Positions 37,544 through 45,237 of a stretch of DNA of 64,000 nucleotides are shown here, piece after piece; within the stretch, counting starts at the first letter, position 1, and every line of letters begins with the position of its first letter. The notes under the pieces are model-generated. The model did no database searches. It saw only the letters and a list, made by a program, of their open reading frames with translations, and was not told the DNA's origin. Both the position numbers and the translations under genes were made by a program. Source of the DNA: Shimia sp965227725 (GTDB lineage: Bacteria; Pseudomonadota; Alphaproteobacteria; Rhodobacterales; Rhodobacteraceae); assembly GCF_965227725.1 (NCBI RefSeq), contig NZ_CBDDGH010000004.1:62001-126000 (forward strand), written 5' to 3'.

Positions 37544-37761
37544 AGGTTTCTCCTCCTCAGGACGCGCCCCGCGCCCTTGGTCTTCCAAATCAGTGACAGC
37601 ATCTGAGAATGCGTATGGCCTGAAAGCGCGCCTCGACAGCCGCACCGCTGGCGCGCGGCCCCGGCAATCTTCCCGCCGAAGCCAAACGCATCTGGGTGTG
37701 GTGCAGAGCGCATAAGGCAGCCTTTAAGGAAGGCCCCTCGCGCCCTTGGCCCGCATGTGGA

Positions 37762-37968
37762 TCAGCAGTCGCGGCAGGTCTTGAGGCCGACAATGCGATA
37801 AAGCGGGCAATTCCCGACAAATGCCGTCAGCGTGAACACAGCGGCAACTGCCAAGGCAATCCAGAAAAGGACACCACCAATAAGGCCTGCAACCAGCGCC
37901 AGATGCACCAACGCCGCCGCGATGATCAGACGGCCGCCGCGGTCGATCATTCCCATGTTCTTCATCAT
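37762..37968 (-). CDS. YgaP-like (DUF2892) small membrane protein
   Basis: 68 aa from the ATG at 37968 (GGAG site upstream; a second ATG follows directly). Two membrane helices (LIIAAALVHLALVAGLIGGVLFWIALAVAAVFTLTAFVG), then NCPLYRIVGLKTCRD with two Cys, the usual DUF2892 ending. In E. coli YgaP this part is fused to a rhodanese and handles sulfane sulfur in the inner membrane. First gene of the sulfide operon, 59 bp after a perfect palindrome. Confidence 0.85.
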   Translation of the reverse strand: MMKNMGMIDRGGRLIIAAALVHLALVAGLIGGVLFWIALAVAAVFTLTAFVGNCPLYRIVGLKTCRDC

Positions 37969-38026
37969 TTTTCGTCTCCAGGTCGAATCGTTGCCTGGCC
38001 ACATTCGCATGGGGCGCGCGGAGACT

Positions 38027-38045
38027 TTGGTGACATGGTCACCAA
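38027..38045. promoter_or_regulatory. Perfect palindrome, putative Crp/Fnr operator of the sulfide operon
   Basis: TTGGTGACATGGTCACCAA: 8-bp arms TTGGTGAC / GTCACCAA around ATG. Contains the GTGA/TCAC core read by Crp/Fnr proteins but with an odd-length centre, unlike the FNR or CRP consensus. Located between the Crp/Fnr gene and the operon it most likely controls. Confidence 0.7.
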
Positions 38046-38114
38046 GCAATCGAATTTCATGAAATCTGGCGGGATTTTCGCCCTGCGTACCTTCGCCACA
38101 GGGCTCCAGAGGTC

Positions 38115-38789
38115 TTACCGATGCGCGCCTGAGGTCTTCACAAGGTGCTCCAGCCCTTCGCGTTCCAAAAGCTTTACCTCGCCGCGGGACTGTTCCACCC
38201 ATCCCCGCCGCTGGAATTCCGATAGCGTGCGCGAAATGACCTCCCGCGCCGTGCCCAATTCTGTGCCCAACGCGGCATGGGTCGCATGCACAACATCGCC
38301 CGCATCCGCGAGTTCCAGCAAACGGGACGCCAGCCGCACATCCATCCGCTGAAAGACAATATCGTCAATCAGCGTGAACAGATCGGTGATCCGGCGCGAA
38401 TAGGCGGTGAACACAAATTCCCGAAACACCGGCGACTTGCCAACAAGATCATCAAAGGTCGCGCGCGGTATCGCCACCGCTTTCACATCGGTCTCCGCAG
38501 CGCCTTCCGCCGAGTAATCCTCAAAGGCCAGCATACAGGCGGTGGTGAGCACACAGCTTTCCCCCGCATGCACCCGATACAGAAACACCTCGCGCCCGGT
38601 GTCCGACCTTTGCTGCACCTTCACCGTGCCATCCAGAAGCAACCACAGATTGTCAGCCGTCTGCCCCGGCGCAAAGATCTGCGTGCCTGCCGGAACCGAA
38701 ACAATCTCGCTGCCCGCCTCCAACGCCGCCCGTATATCTGCAGGCAAGCGGCTCAGGCCATTGAACTTTTCAATCCAATTCTCTTCCAT
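38115..38789 (-). CDS. Crp/Fnr-family transcriptional regulator
   Basis: 224 aa. Cyclic-nucleotide-binding-type beta roll (VPAGTQIFAPGQTADNLWLLLDGTVKVQQRSDTGREVFLYRVHAGESC), a dimer helix, and a C-terminal winged HTH with AALGTELGTAREVISRTLSEFQRRG. It lacks the FNR N-terminal Fe-S cysteines. Two cysteines, C79 and C85 (GESCVLTTACML), lie in the sensor domain and could form a redox or persulfide switch (inference). Same strand as, and 147 bp before, the sulfide operon. Confidence 0.88.
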   Translation of the reverse strand: MEENWIEKFNGLSRLPADIRAALEAGSEIVSVPAGTQIFAPGQTADNLWLLLDGTVKVQQRSDTGREVFLYRVHAGESCVLTTACMLAFEDYSAEGAAETDVKAVAIPRATFDDLVGKSPVFREFVFTAYSRRITDLFTLIDDIVFQRMDVRLASRLLELADAGDVVHATHAALGTELGTAREVISRTLSEFQRRGWVEQSRGEVKLLEREGLEHLVKTSGAHR

Positions 38790-39100
38790 CAGTATGCCCC
38801 CTCAGATGATCCCGCCTGTGTCTTAGTGCATCCTGAATTGCGGGTCCATTGGGTCCGGAGCAAGGCCAAGGGATGCGAGTTTAATCGCCGATACAGTGTG
38901 CCATAGGTCGCTCAAACCGCCCCAACTAACCTAAAGTATAGCCGCCTTGCCTTAGGGCTATTTGCATTCACCCTCTGCCACCCAATCGCTAAATGAATAC
39001 GACGGTATACAAACATCACAGCAAGAACGCTGACGGTCCCCCAGACCCGAACCAGAATGGTTCTCTTCCTGAGTTCACCCATCCCACGGAGAGACCCGCT
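38790..39100. other. Intergenic region without recognised gene
   Basis: Divergent spacer between the Crp/Fnr gene and the UPF0149 gene. It must hold both promoters, but I see no gene, palindrome or terminator that I can support. Confidence 0.5.
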
Positions 39101-40060
39101 ATGAAACCGATGACCGCCAACCAGATCGTTCTTGCCACCGCCCCCACAAAGACCAACGACGCCCCGCGCCTCAATGTCATGCAGATCATCCTGCTCAATC
39201 TTGGCTGCTCCCTTTTGCTGGCAATCTCCGCCGCCGTAATGGGAGCCACCTGGATCAGCGCCCCGGTTCTGGGCTGGCTTGGTGGCGGCATCGCCACTTT
39301 GGTGATCACAGCAATCTTTGTGGCGCTCGAACCGACCACATCCAAGCGGACGCTCAAGTCCCTGGAGGCGGAAGAAGACAGCCTTGTCGCCCTTTCGGAA
39401 TGGGACACAGACGCCGCAAAAGAACATGCCTTGGCTTTGAAAGTTGACGAGGCCCTCCAAGACGATTTTATGCGCCGCCTCAACGACTTCAACACCATCG
39501 AAGAGTTTCTGGAAACCCAAACAGCAGGCGGAGAATGCACCTCGGTCTCCCAGTTGGATGGTTACCTCACAGGCGTGATCTGCTCCCCTCAATCCGTCCC
39601 AGCCTATGAATGGCTGCATGTCGCCCTGGGTGCCCCAGAGGATCTTCCCGAAAGTGTCATCATCGCGGTTGGCGGCCTCTATGACGACATTCTGGCAGGC
39701 CTCGAAGAAAGCAAACACCTCGCGCCGGTGTTTGACGAAACCGCAGAGGGCGCCATGGACCCAACCTCCTGGTGCGCCGGTTTCCTCGCCGCCGCCGCCC
39801 TGCGCCCGGACAGCTGGACCGCCAACGGCCTCCACCTGAGCCATCAAGACTTCCTGCTCCCCCTGCTCGACTTCCTCAACGACGGCAAAATCCACGTCTC
39901 GCACCGGACCAATGCCATCGACACCTTCGCCTTCGCCGACCGCGACATCCTCGTCGACCTGATCCCCTTCGTCGTGCCGATGATGTATCACGAATTCAAA
40001 CTGCAAGCCCCGGTACAGGCACGCGCAGGCAAAGACATCACGGACTTTGCGGTTGCGTAA
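39101..40060 (+). CDS. Membrane-anchored UPF0149 (YecA/YgfB-like) protein
   Basis: 319 aa from the ATG at 39101 (GGAGAG upstream); the frame opens earlier at 38993. Two membrane helices at about 25-75 (VMQIILLNLGCSLLLAISAAVMGATWISAPVLGWLGGGIATLVITAIFVAL), then a soluble C-terminal domain of the YecA/YgfB family (EECTSVSQLDGYLTGVICSPQ-type; YEWLHVALG; WCAGFLAAAAL). Most family members are soluble; the membrane anchor is unusual. Function unknown. Confidence 0.75.
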   Translation: MKPMTANQIVLATAPTKTNDAPRLNVMQIILLNLGCSLLLAISAAVMGATWISAPVLGWLGGGIATLVITAIFVALEPTTSKRTLKSLEAEEDSLVALSEWDTDAAKEHALALKVDEALQDDFMRRLNDFNTIEEFLETQTAGGECTSVSQLDGYLTGVICSPQSVPAYEWLHVALGAPEDLPESVIIAVGGLYDDILAGLEESKHLAPVFDETAEGAMDPTSWCAGFLAAAALRPDSWTANGLHLSHQDFLLPLLDFLNDGKIHVSHRTNAIDTFAFADRDILVDLIPFVVPMMYHEFKLQAPVQARAGKDITDFAVA

Positions 40061-40414
40061 CCTTGGAGCGTGGCGGTGGCGCTGGGGCAGGTTGCTCCAA
40101 CGCAATCTCCTTCTTCGCATCCGTAAGTCTTGTTGCTGTCATTGCCTCTGCTCCTTCTCTCAACCAAGGATTGGTCACGGTAGACTCTAGTCACAAATGG
40201 CAGGAAATGCGGGTCGCCGAGCAGGTGTCAGCAATCCAGAACATGCCAGCAAGAACAAGGCGATGATCGGCAGACTTGCAGGCATTCAGGACACGGGCCG
40301 CAAGAAAAAGTGCTCAAGCAGCGACCATTCATCGTCGCCCCCCGCCCGGCCTCGAGGCAAGCTGGTCTCCATTGCGCAGACATCGCTCTAAAGCATGTCC
40401 AGCCCGCTACAGTT
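40061..40414. other. Intergenic region, no gene seen
   Basis: Between convergent UPF0149 and acetyltransferase genes. Several short open frames have no coding character that I recognise. It marks the left side of the accessory region. Confidence 0.45.
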
Positions 40415-41014
40415 TTAGGAACTTTCTATTGAGCGGCGTCCCTCCGGGGATTGCGATGCTCTTATTGCTGCCAAGTGCCTATCTTTGTCGGCCCGGAATT
40501 GCGCAGCCGTGTATTCAAAAAATACATCCTGTGCATCTCGTCCGGTCTCAACCGCCCCAAAGCGTCTATGGAAGGCCAATGTGCGGGCGTTGTCTAAGCG
40601 CACGTCAAAAACAGACTTACTGAGCCCCAGTTCTTCAAAGCCTTTGACATATATCAGCAGAGCGCTTTCAAGCGCCGCCTTGGGCGTTTTGTTCTGGTCA
40701 AGGATCCAACTGCCCCAGGTAAACTGGCTCTTCTCAATGTCGTAAAGCCGCACCAACCCGCAGGGGCGCGCATCCGAGCGTCGCTCGATAACATAGTAAT
40801 ACTCGACGCCCGCCGCTTCACGGGTTTTGTACCGGTGCAGCCAGTCTTCCTGATCTTGGACCGTGCCATTCACCGCCGACAGATGTAGATTGTATGTGGG
40901 ATCCATCCGCAGCTGGTGAATATAGCCAGCATCGCTCGGCTGAGCGAGGCGTAGGTTAAGCCACTTGCCTTCCAAGATGACTGCGCGCGTGTCGCGACTG
41001 GAGTGGGCATCCAT
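40415..41014 (-). CDS. GNAT acetyltransferase, possibly sugar N-acetyltransferase
   Basis: 199 aa from ATG 41014 (MDAHSSRD; starts at 41050 or 41119 also possible). GNAT fold: LNLRLAQPSDAGYIHQLRMDPTYNLHLS, YYVIERRSDARPCGLVRLYDI, and the C-terminal SKSVFDVRLDNARTLAFHRRFGAVETGR. The RLDNARTLAFHRRFGA pattern is common in PseH- and RimJ-like enzymes acting on amino sugars or proteins. It is divergent from a sugar aminotransferase and near FdtA, so it may acetylate the 3-amino sugar, in place of the usual left-handed-helix FdtC (inference). Confidence 0.75.
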   Translation of the reverse strand: MDAHSSRDTRAVILEGKWLNLRLAQPSDAGYIHQLRMDPTYNLHLSAVNGTVQDQEDWLHRYKTREAAGVEYYYVIERRSDARPCGLVRLYDIEKSQFTWGSWILDQNKTPKAALESALLIYVKGFEELGLSKSVFDVRLDNARTLAFHRRFGAVETGRDAQDVFFEYTAAQFRADKDRHLAAIRASQSPEGRRSIESS

Positions 41015-41162
41015 ATTGGTGTGCGGAGCGGGTCCACAGTATTCGGTCATGGGTCGAAGTCCAGAGTGGGGGTATTTGCAATGAGGAAAAATTATCGCAT
41101 TCCCTATCCCCCAAAACAAGTTTACAGAAGCACAGGAAATTAACGTCCCTGATCATAAATGG

Positions 41163-42272
41163 ATGGAAATGGCGCAAATTCCTTTTCTTGACCTGCGCGC
41201 CGGATATCTGGAGCTGCAAACTGATATCGACGCTGCGGTGGCCCGTGTCCTAAATAGCGGGCACTATATTCTTGGCCCGGAAGTCAGCGCCTTTGAAGAA
41301 GCCTACGCGACTTACTGCGGTGCAGCGCACTGCTTGGGTGTGGGCAATGGGCTGGACGCTCTGTGTCTGAGCCTTCGAGCCCTTGGCGTCAAGGCTGGCG
41401 ATGAAGTGATCGTTCCGTCTCATACCTTTGTGGCAACCTGGCTTGCGGTTTCCGCAGTGGGGGCTACCCCGGTGCCGGTCGAACCAGACCCACAGACCTA
41501 TAATATTGATACGTCGCGTATTGATGACGCTGTCACCGAAAGAACTCGGGCGATCATTGCCGTGCATCTATATGGCCAGCCAGCGGATCTTGACCCCCTA
41601 TTGGCTGTTGCTCGCAGGTTAGGCGTTCCGCTGATTGAAGATGCGGCGCAGTCCCATGGAGCCACCTACAAAAATCACCGTATCGGTGCTCATGGGGACG
41701 TGGTTTGCTGGAGTTTCTACCCCGGCAAGAACCTAGGCGCCCTTGGAGACGGGGGCGCAGTCACCACAAACCGCGCAGATATTGCCGAACGCGTGCGCAC
41801 CATTGGCAACTATGGCTCTCGCGAGAAATACGTCAACGAGGTCATAGGAACCAACAGCCGTCTGGACCCACTGCAGGCCGCGATCCTGAACGTCAAGCTG
41901 AAGCACTTGAACCAATGGACAGAGGCCCGTCGCCGCCTTGCAGATCGCTATAGCAACTCGCTACAAGGCGTTATACGCCCGCATGTCCCGGACTGGGCCA
42001 ATCCCGTTTGGCATCTCTATGTGATCCGGCATCCCCAGCGCGATACTCTGATGAAGAAACTTGCCGAAGAAGGCATCACCACGCTGATACACTACCCAAT
42101 TGCACCACATCAGCAGCAAGCCTACACACAGCAGGGCCACGCAAAAGGGGCCTTTCCCCTGGCGGAACAATTTGCAGATGAATTGCTCAGCCTACCTATC
42201 GGACCACAGATGCCCGAGGCAGATCAGGACAGGGTCATCGAAACCGTGAACCGCCTGACCGATGCTCTGTGA
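41163..42272 (+). CDS. DegT/DnrJ/EryC1 sugar aminotransferase (FdtB-like)
   Basis: 369 aa (ATG at 41169 also possible). PLP-dependent fold-type I: IPFLDLRAGYLELQTDIDAAVARVLNSGHYILGPEV, GNGLDALCLSLRALGV, DAAQSHGAT and FYPGKNLGALGDGGA with the PLP Lys, and the C-terminal HLYVIRHPQRD, IHYPIAPHQQQAY. This subgroup aminates keto-sugar nucleotides; next to an FdtA homologue the likely product is dTDP-3-amino-3,6-dideoxyhexose. 21 bp before a glycosyltransferase. Confidence 0.88.
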   Translation: MEMAQIPFLDLRAGYLELQTDIDAAVARVLNSGHYILGPEVSAFEEAYATYCGAAHCLGVGNGLDALCLSLRALGVKAGDEVIVPSHTFVATWLAVSAVGATPVPVEPDPQTYNIDTSRIDDAVTERTRAIIAVHLYGQPADLDPLLAVARRLGVPLIEDAAQSHGATYKNHRIGAHGDVVCWSFYPGKNLGALGDGGAVTTNRADIAERVRTIGNYGSREKYVNEVIGTNSRLDPLQAAILNVKLKHLNQWTEARRRLADRYSNSLQGVIRPHVPDWANPVWHLYVIRHPQRDTLMKKLAEEGITTLIHYPIAPHQQQAYTQQGHAKGAFPLAEQFADELLSLPIGPQMPEADQDRVIETVNRLTDAL

Positions 42273-42293
42273 TGGCTGGGTTAGAAGCATAAG

Positions 42294-43262
42294 ATGGCGC
42301 AGCTCTCTTTATCCTACATTCTACTGACCTATAATCAGAAGAACACCGTTCGCGAGGCAGTTGTCAGCGCTCTGAAACAGGATGTGCCAGACCTGGAAAT
42401 TGTCATTACAGACGATCATTCTACCGATGGCACCTTCGATGAAATCGAAGCCGTCGTGGCAGCTTACAACGGCCCCCATAGGATCATTTTGAACCGCAAT
42501 CCAAAGAACTTGGGCTTGGCTGGCAATATTGACATGGCACATCGTCTCAGTTCGGGGGATGTTCTGGTTGCCGCCGCTGGGGACGACCTATCATATCCTC
42601 AGCGCTGCCGCCGCATCCAAGAGGCTTTCAGCCGAGGTTCGCCGCTTTTGGTATGCTCTTATGTCCAAGCGATTGACCCCGAAGGCAATCCGGTGCCTGG
42701 GGATTTCCGTACTGCATTGTTTTATCGCAGCTGGAATTTGACACAGGCAGCCAAATCAAAGGCGCTTTACATAGGGGCAACCGGAGCATGGCACCGCAGC
42801 CTCTATGAGAACTATGGCCCGATGGATCCAACAGCCTACGAAGACCTTGTCTTCGGGTTTCGTGCGGCGCTGGAAGATCGTGTCACTGTCTTGGAAGAAG
42901 AGTTGGTGCAGTATCGTCTGGGCCTGGGCCTGACCTCCTCCGACTTTTCCCACGCGGACATAGCAGCCTTTGAAGAGAAGCGCAGAAAAGGTTTTCTCGC
43001 GCATAAGGGCGTGATGCACCAGCGGATAAAGGACGCAGAAAACTTTGGACTGAGCGGCAGCTCTGAGGTCTTACGTGTCCTGCGAAGAGCACAGATCAAG
43101 GCCGCGCTTGGGCTGGCCTATTACGAAAATCAATCCGGTGCCTTCACCAGCTTGCTTCTGAGACATCCATTGCTGGGACTGGCGACTTGGCGATCGGAAC
43201 GCCGCCGCAGAAACAAGTTACGCCAACAGCTACAAGCGCAGGCAGTCGGCCGTGACGGCTGA
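42294..43262 (+). CDS. Glycosyltransferase family 2
   Basis: 322 aa. GT-A core: LSLSYILLTYNQKNTVREAVVSALKQDVPDLEIVITDDHSTDGTFDEI, NRNPKNLGLAGNIDMAHRLSSGDVLVAAAGDDLSYP (the DD motif), then GATGAWHRSLYENYGPMDPTAYEDLVFGFRAAL. It is cytoplasmic and likely transfers a sugar to a glycan repeat. It follows the aminotransferase, and its last 11 bases overlap the remnant of a second glycosyltransferase. Confidence 0.87.
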   Translation: MAQLSLSYILLTYNQKNTVREAVVSALKQDVPDLEIVITDDHSTDGTFDEIEAVVAAYNGPHRIILNRNPKNLGLAGNIDMAHRLSSGDVLVAAAGDDLSYPQRCRRIQEAFSRGSPLLVCSYVQAIDPEGNPVPGDFRTALFYRSWNLTQAAKSKALYIGATGAWHRSLYENYGPMDPTAYEDLVFGFRAALEDRVTVLEEELVQYRLGLGLTSSDFSHADIAAFEEKRRKGFLAHKGVMHQRIKDAENFGLSGSSEVLRVLRRAQIKAALGLAYYENQSGAFTSLLLRHPLLGLATWRSERRRRNKLRQQLQAQAVGRDG

Positions 43263-43470
43263 AATCACGGTTTTAACGCCCATCTATGATGGCACAATAT
43301 GCCTGACAGAGACGCTGCATCCAGTGCGGCAGGCTGGTTTGGATTTTGAATTTCTGTGCTCTAATGAGCCTTCGAAAGCAATGCATCTCGCCGTTCAGAA
43401 GACGAACGGCTTCTGCTGTCCCAGTTTCACCGCCTTGCACTGCAATCCAATGTCTGGTTTCGCTTGCTAG
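43252..43470 (+). pseudogene. Truncated second glycosyltransferase family 2 gene
   Basis: Frame opens with GTG inside the end of the previous gene. The first residues (EITVLTPIYDGTICLTETLHPVRQAGLDFEFL) are the first beta-strand and helix of a GT2, and SKAMHLAVQKTNG resembles the later DAINKGxxxATG block. The conserved DDGSTD segment between them is lost and the frame ends soon after. I read it as an internally deleted, truncated relic. Confidence 0.6.
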
Positions 43471-43681
43471 CGTGTATCTAAACTTTTTCTCAAAAAGGAA
43501 ACCCAAGAGGCCATACCGTTAAGCGCCATAATCCCGCTTTGGATTGGGGTGTTACCTGCCCCCGAAAGGTTGCTTACGGCCTGTTGAAAGTGAGTAAGAT
43601 ACAAACTTGTCAGACTTGATTGCGTTTTGGTAGTTGGCATTTCGTGATCTCAATTATGAAGTAAATCAGGAAACCTTCAAA

Positions 43682-44107
43682 ATGAGCCAAAGCAACTCTC
43701 AGTTTGACGAGAATGTCCGTCTTGTTGATTTGCCCGTGATCTCCGACCCGCGAGGAGATCTGACCTTTATGGAAGGGGGGCGTCACATCCCGTTTGATAT
43801 CCAGCGCGTTTACTATCTTTACAACGTGCCTGTTGATGCGGAGCGGGGTGGACACGCGCATCGAGAACTGGAGCAAGTCGTTTTTGCCCTGTCCGGAAGT
43901 TTCCGAATGAAGATTGATGATGGGAAAACCAAGCGAGACGTATGGTTGCGCAGCCCAAAGAAGGGCCTCTACATCAGGAATTTAATTTGGCGGGAAATGG
44001 ACAAATTCAGCCAAGGCGCCGTATGCATGGTTCTCGCCTCTCAACCCTATGATGAAGCGGACTACTATCGGGATTACGAAGAGTTCCTTGCCGCCGCACG
44101 CAAGTGA
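43682..44107 (+). CDS. dTDP-4-oxo-6-deoxyhexose 3,4-ketoisomerase (FdtA/QdtA-like)
   Basis: 141 aa from the ATG at 43682 (AGGAAA upstream; earlier in-frame ATG at 43634). Single-domain cupin: SDPRGDLTFMEGGRHIPFDIQRVYYLYNVP, RGGHAHRELEQVVFALSGSFRMKIDDG with the catalytic His pair, and RNLIWREMDKFSQGAVCMVLAS. Moves the keto group of dTDP-4-oxo-6-deoxyglucose from C4 to C3 before transamination by the DegT-type enzyme at 41163. rml genes for the precursor are not in the window. Confidence 0.87.
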   Translation: MSQSNSQFDENVRLVDLPVISDPRGDLTFMEGGRHIPFDIQRVYYLYNVPVDAERGGHAHRELEQVVFALSGSFRMKIDDGKTKRDVWLRSPKKGLYIRNLIWREMDKFSQGAVCMVLASQPYDEADYYRDYEEFLAAARK

Positions 44108-44206
44108 TACCTGGCAAGGACCAGTTGATTTAGCCCACACTGAGAGAAGCGGTGTTCTAGTGGGGATTTACGCAAAATCTCGTCCAAGGATTGAGGATAA
44201 GCTTAG

Positions 44207-44419
44207 TTATACCTGCCCGATGTAGCCAAGTTCAAATGCTTCTGTTTCCCGCGCGCGATCATCAATTAAGCGACTTTGACGTGCCACCGCTTTGCTCTCT
44301 GCCTTCGTGGCGTTGAAAATCTGCTGGCGCGCGAGCAACTTGGTTTCCGACAAAACGGTTATGCCCAATTCCCTCAGGGTTTGAGCATACTCATACCTAA
44401 GCTGACAAAGAATCTCACA
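44207..44419 (-). pseudogene. Coding-like fragment, C-terminal part of an unrecognised protein
   Basis: An open minus-strand frame of about 70 codons without a start codon, ending ELGYIGQV. Its amino-acid make-up (LRYEYAQTLRELGITVLSE, ARETEAFELGYIG) looks like real protein rather than random frame. A stop codon lies just upstream. Probably the tail of a decayed gene next to the IS relic; no family recognised. Confidence 0.35.
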
Positions 44420-44451
44420 TCAATCAGCACTCATATTAAAGGGATCGGCTT

Positions 44452-44864
44452 ACCTACCTCTGCGGTTTCATTGATCTGTTCTCGTGGCGTGTTGTCGGTT
44501 GGGCGCTCTAGGCGCGCCAAGCATCAGAACTGGCAGGGCAGGCGTTGCTGACGGCAATCTGATGACGCAATCCCAGGCTCGGCCTGTTGATCCACTCAGA
44601 TCATGGCGCGCAATTCACCAGCCATGAATGTGCCGCGTTTCTGCGCGAATACAATCTGTGATTCTCGATAAGCCGCAGAGGCAATTTTCATGAGTCCAAG
44701 CTGGTCCGGGCAGCGGACTTATTGATCCAATGGATCAATAACATGCGCAGAACGCAGTGGCCGAGACTTTCTTTCAGCCCTCGACGCGGGAGAAGGTGAG
44801 ACGGCCAAAATACCGCAACCCCGAGAAAGCGCGACGCGATATCTTTGAATACTTCGAGCCGTGA
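44452..44864 (+). pseudogene. Decayed IS3-family transposase (OrfB) relic
   Basis: Not a continuous frame, but one frame reads TYLCGFIDLFSWRVVGWAL, stop, ASELAGQALLTAI, stops, then LLIHSDHGAQFTSHECAAFLREYNL, stop, SISRRGNF; after a shift comes AVAETFFQPS and EKARRDIFEYFEP. These are the integrase-core blocks of IS3-type OrfB in correct order. Several stops and at least one frameshift show long decay. It differs in sequence from the IS3 element at 47310. Confidence 0.75.
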
Positions 44865-45237
44865 TACCCCCCAAGCCCAAGCACACAAACAACGACATAT
44901 TGTCGCCAGTTGACCATGCGCACGGACAGCGCAAACCAAAGAAAGCGACTTTCCTGGACACTACAGGCACCTCAAAGAGCCTCGGCCCTAACGCCTTGAA
45001 CGGTGCCGCTGTCATAAATACCCATCTAGTTTCGAGAATTAGACAAACCCCGGTCCCTTCCCATAATCTGATGTAAATACGTGAGACACCGATATCCGAT
45101 TACCACCATCGCGATCGAACTGAAAATGCGCTAATATAAGGGCATTCAGAAAATTCAGAAATATCTGCTGACGGTTCTCGTTCAAAAGACGAAATCCCCG
45201 AGCCCGATTTAGCATTTCTAATCGTCGGAGATGGCAA
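44865..45237. other. Intergenic region, no gene seen
   Basis: A/T-richer stretch between the transposase relic and the LuxR gene. No gene recognised; it must contain the promoter of the LuxR gene. Confidence 0.45.

Noticed and set aside
40193..40391. 64-codon frame after the UPF0149 gene
   Set aside because: No ribosome site, low-complexity basic/Ser composition and no family.
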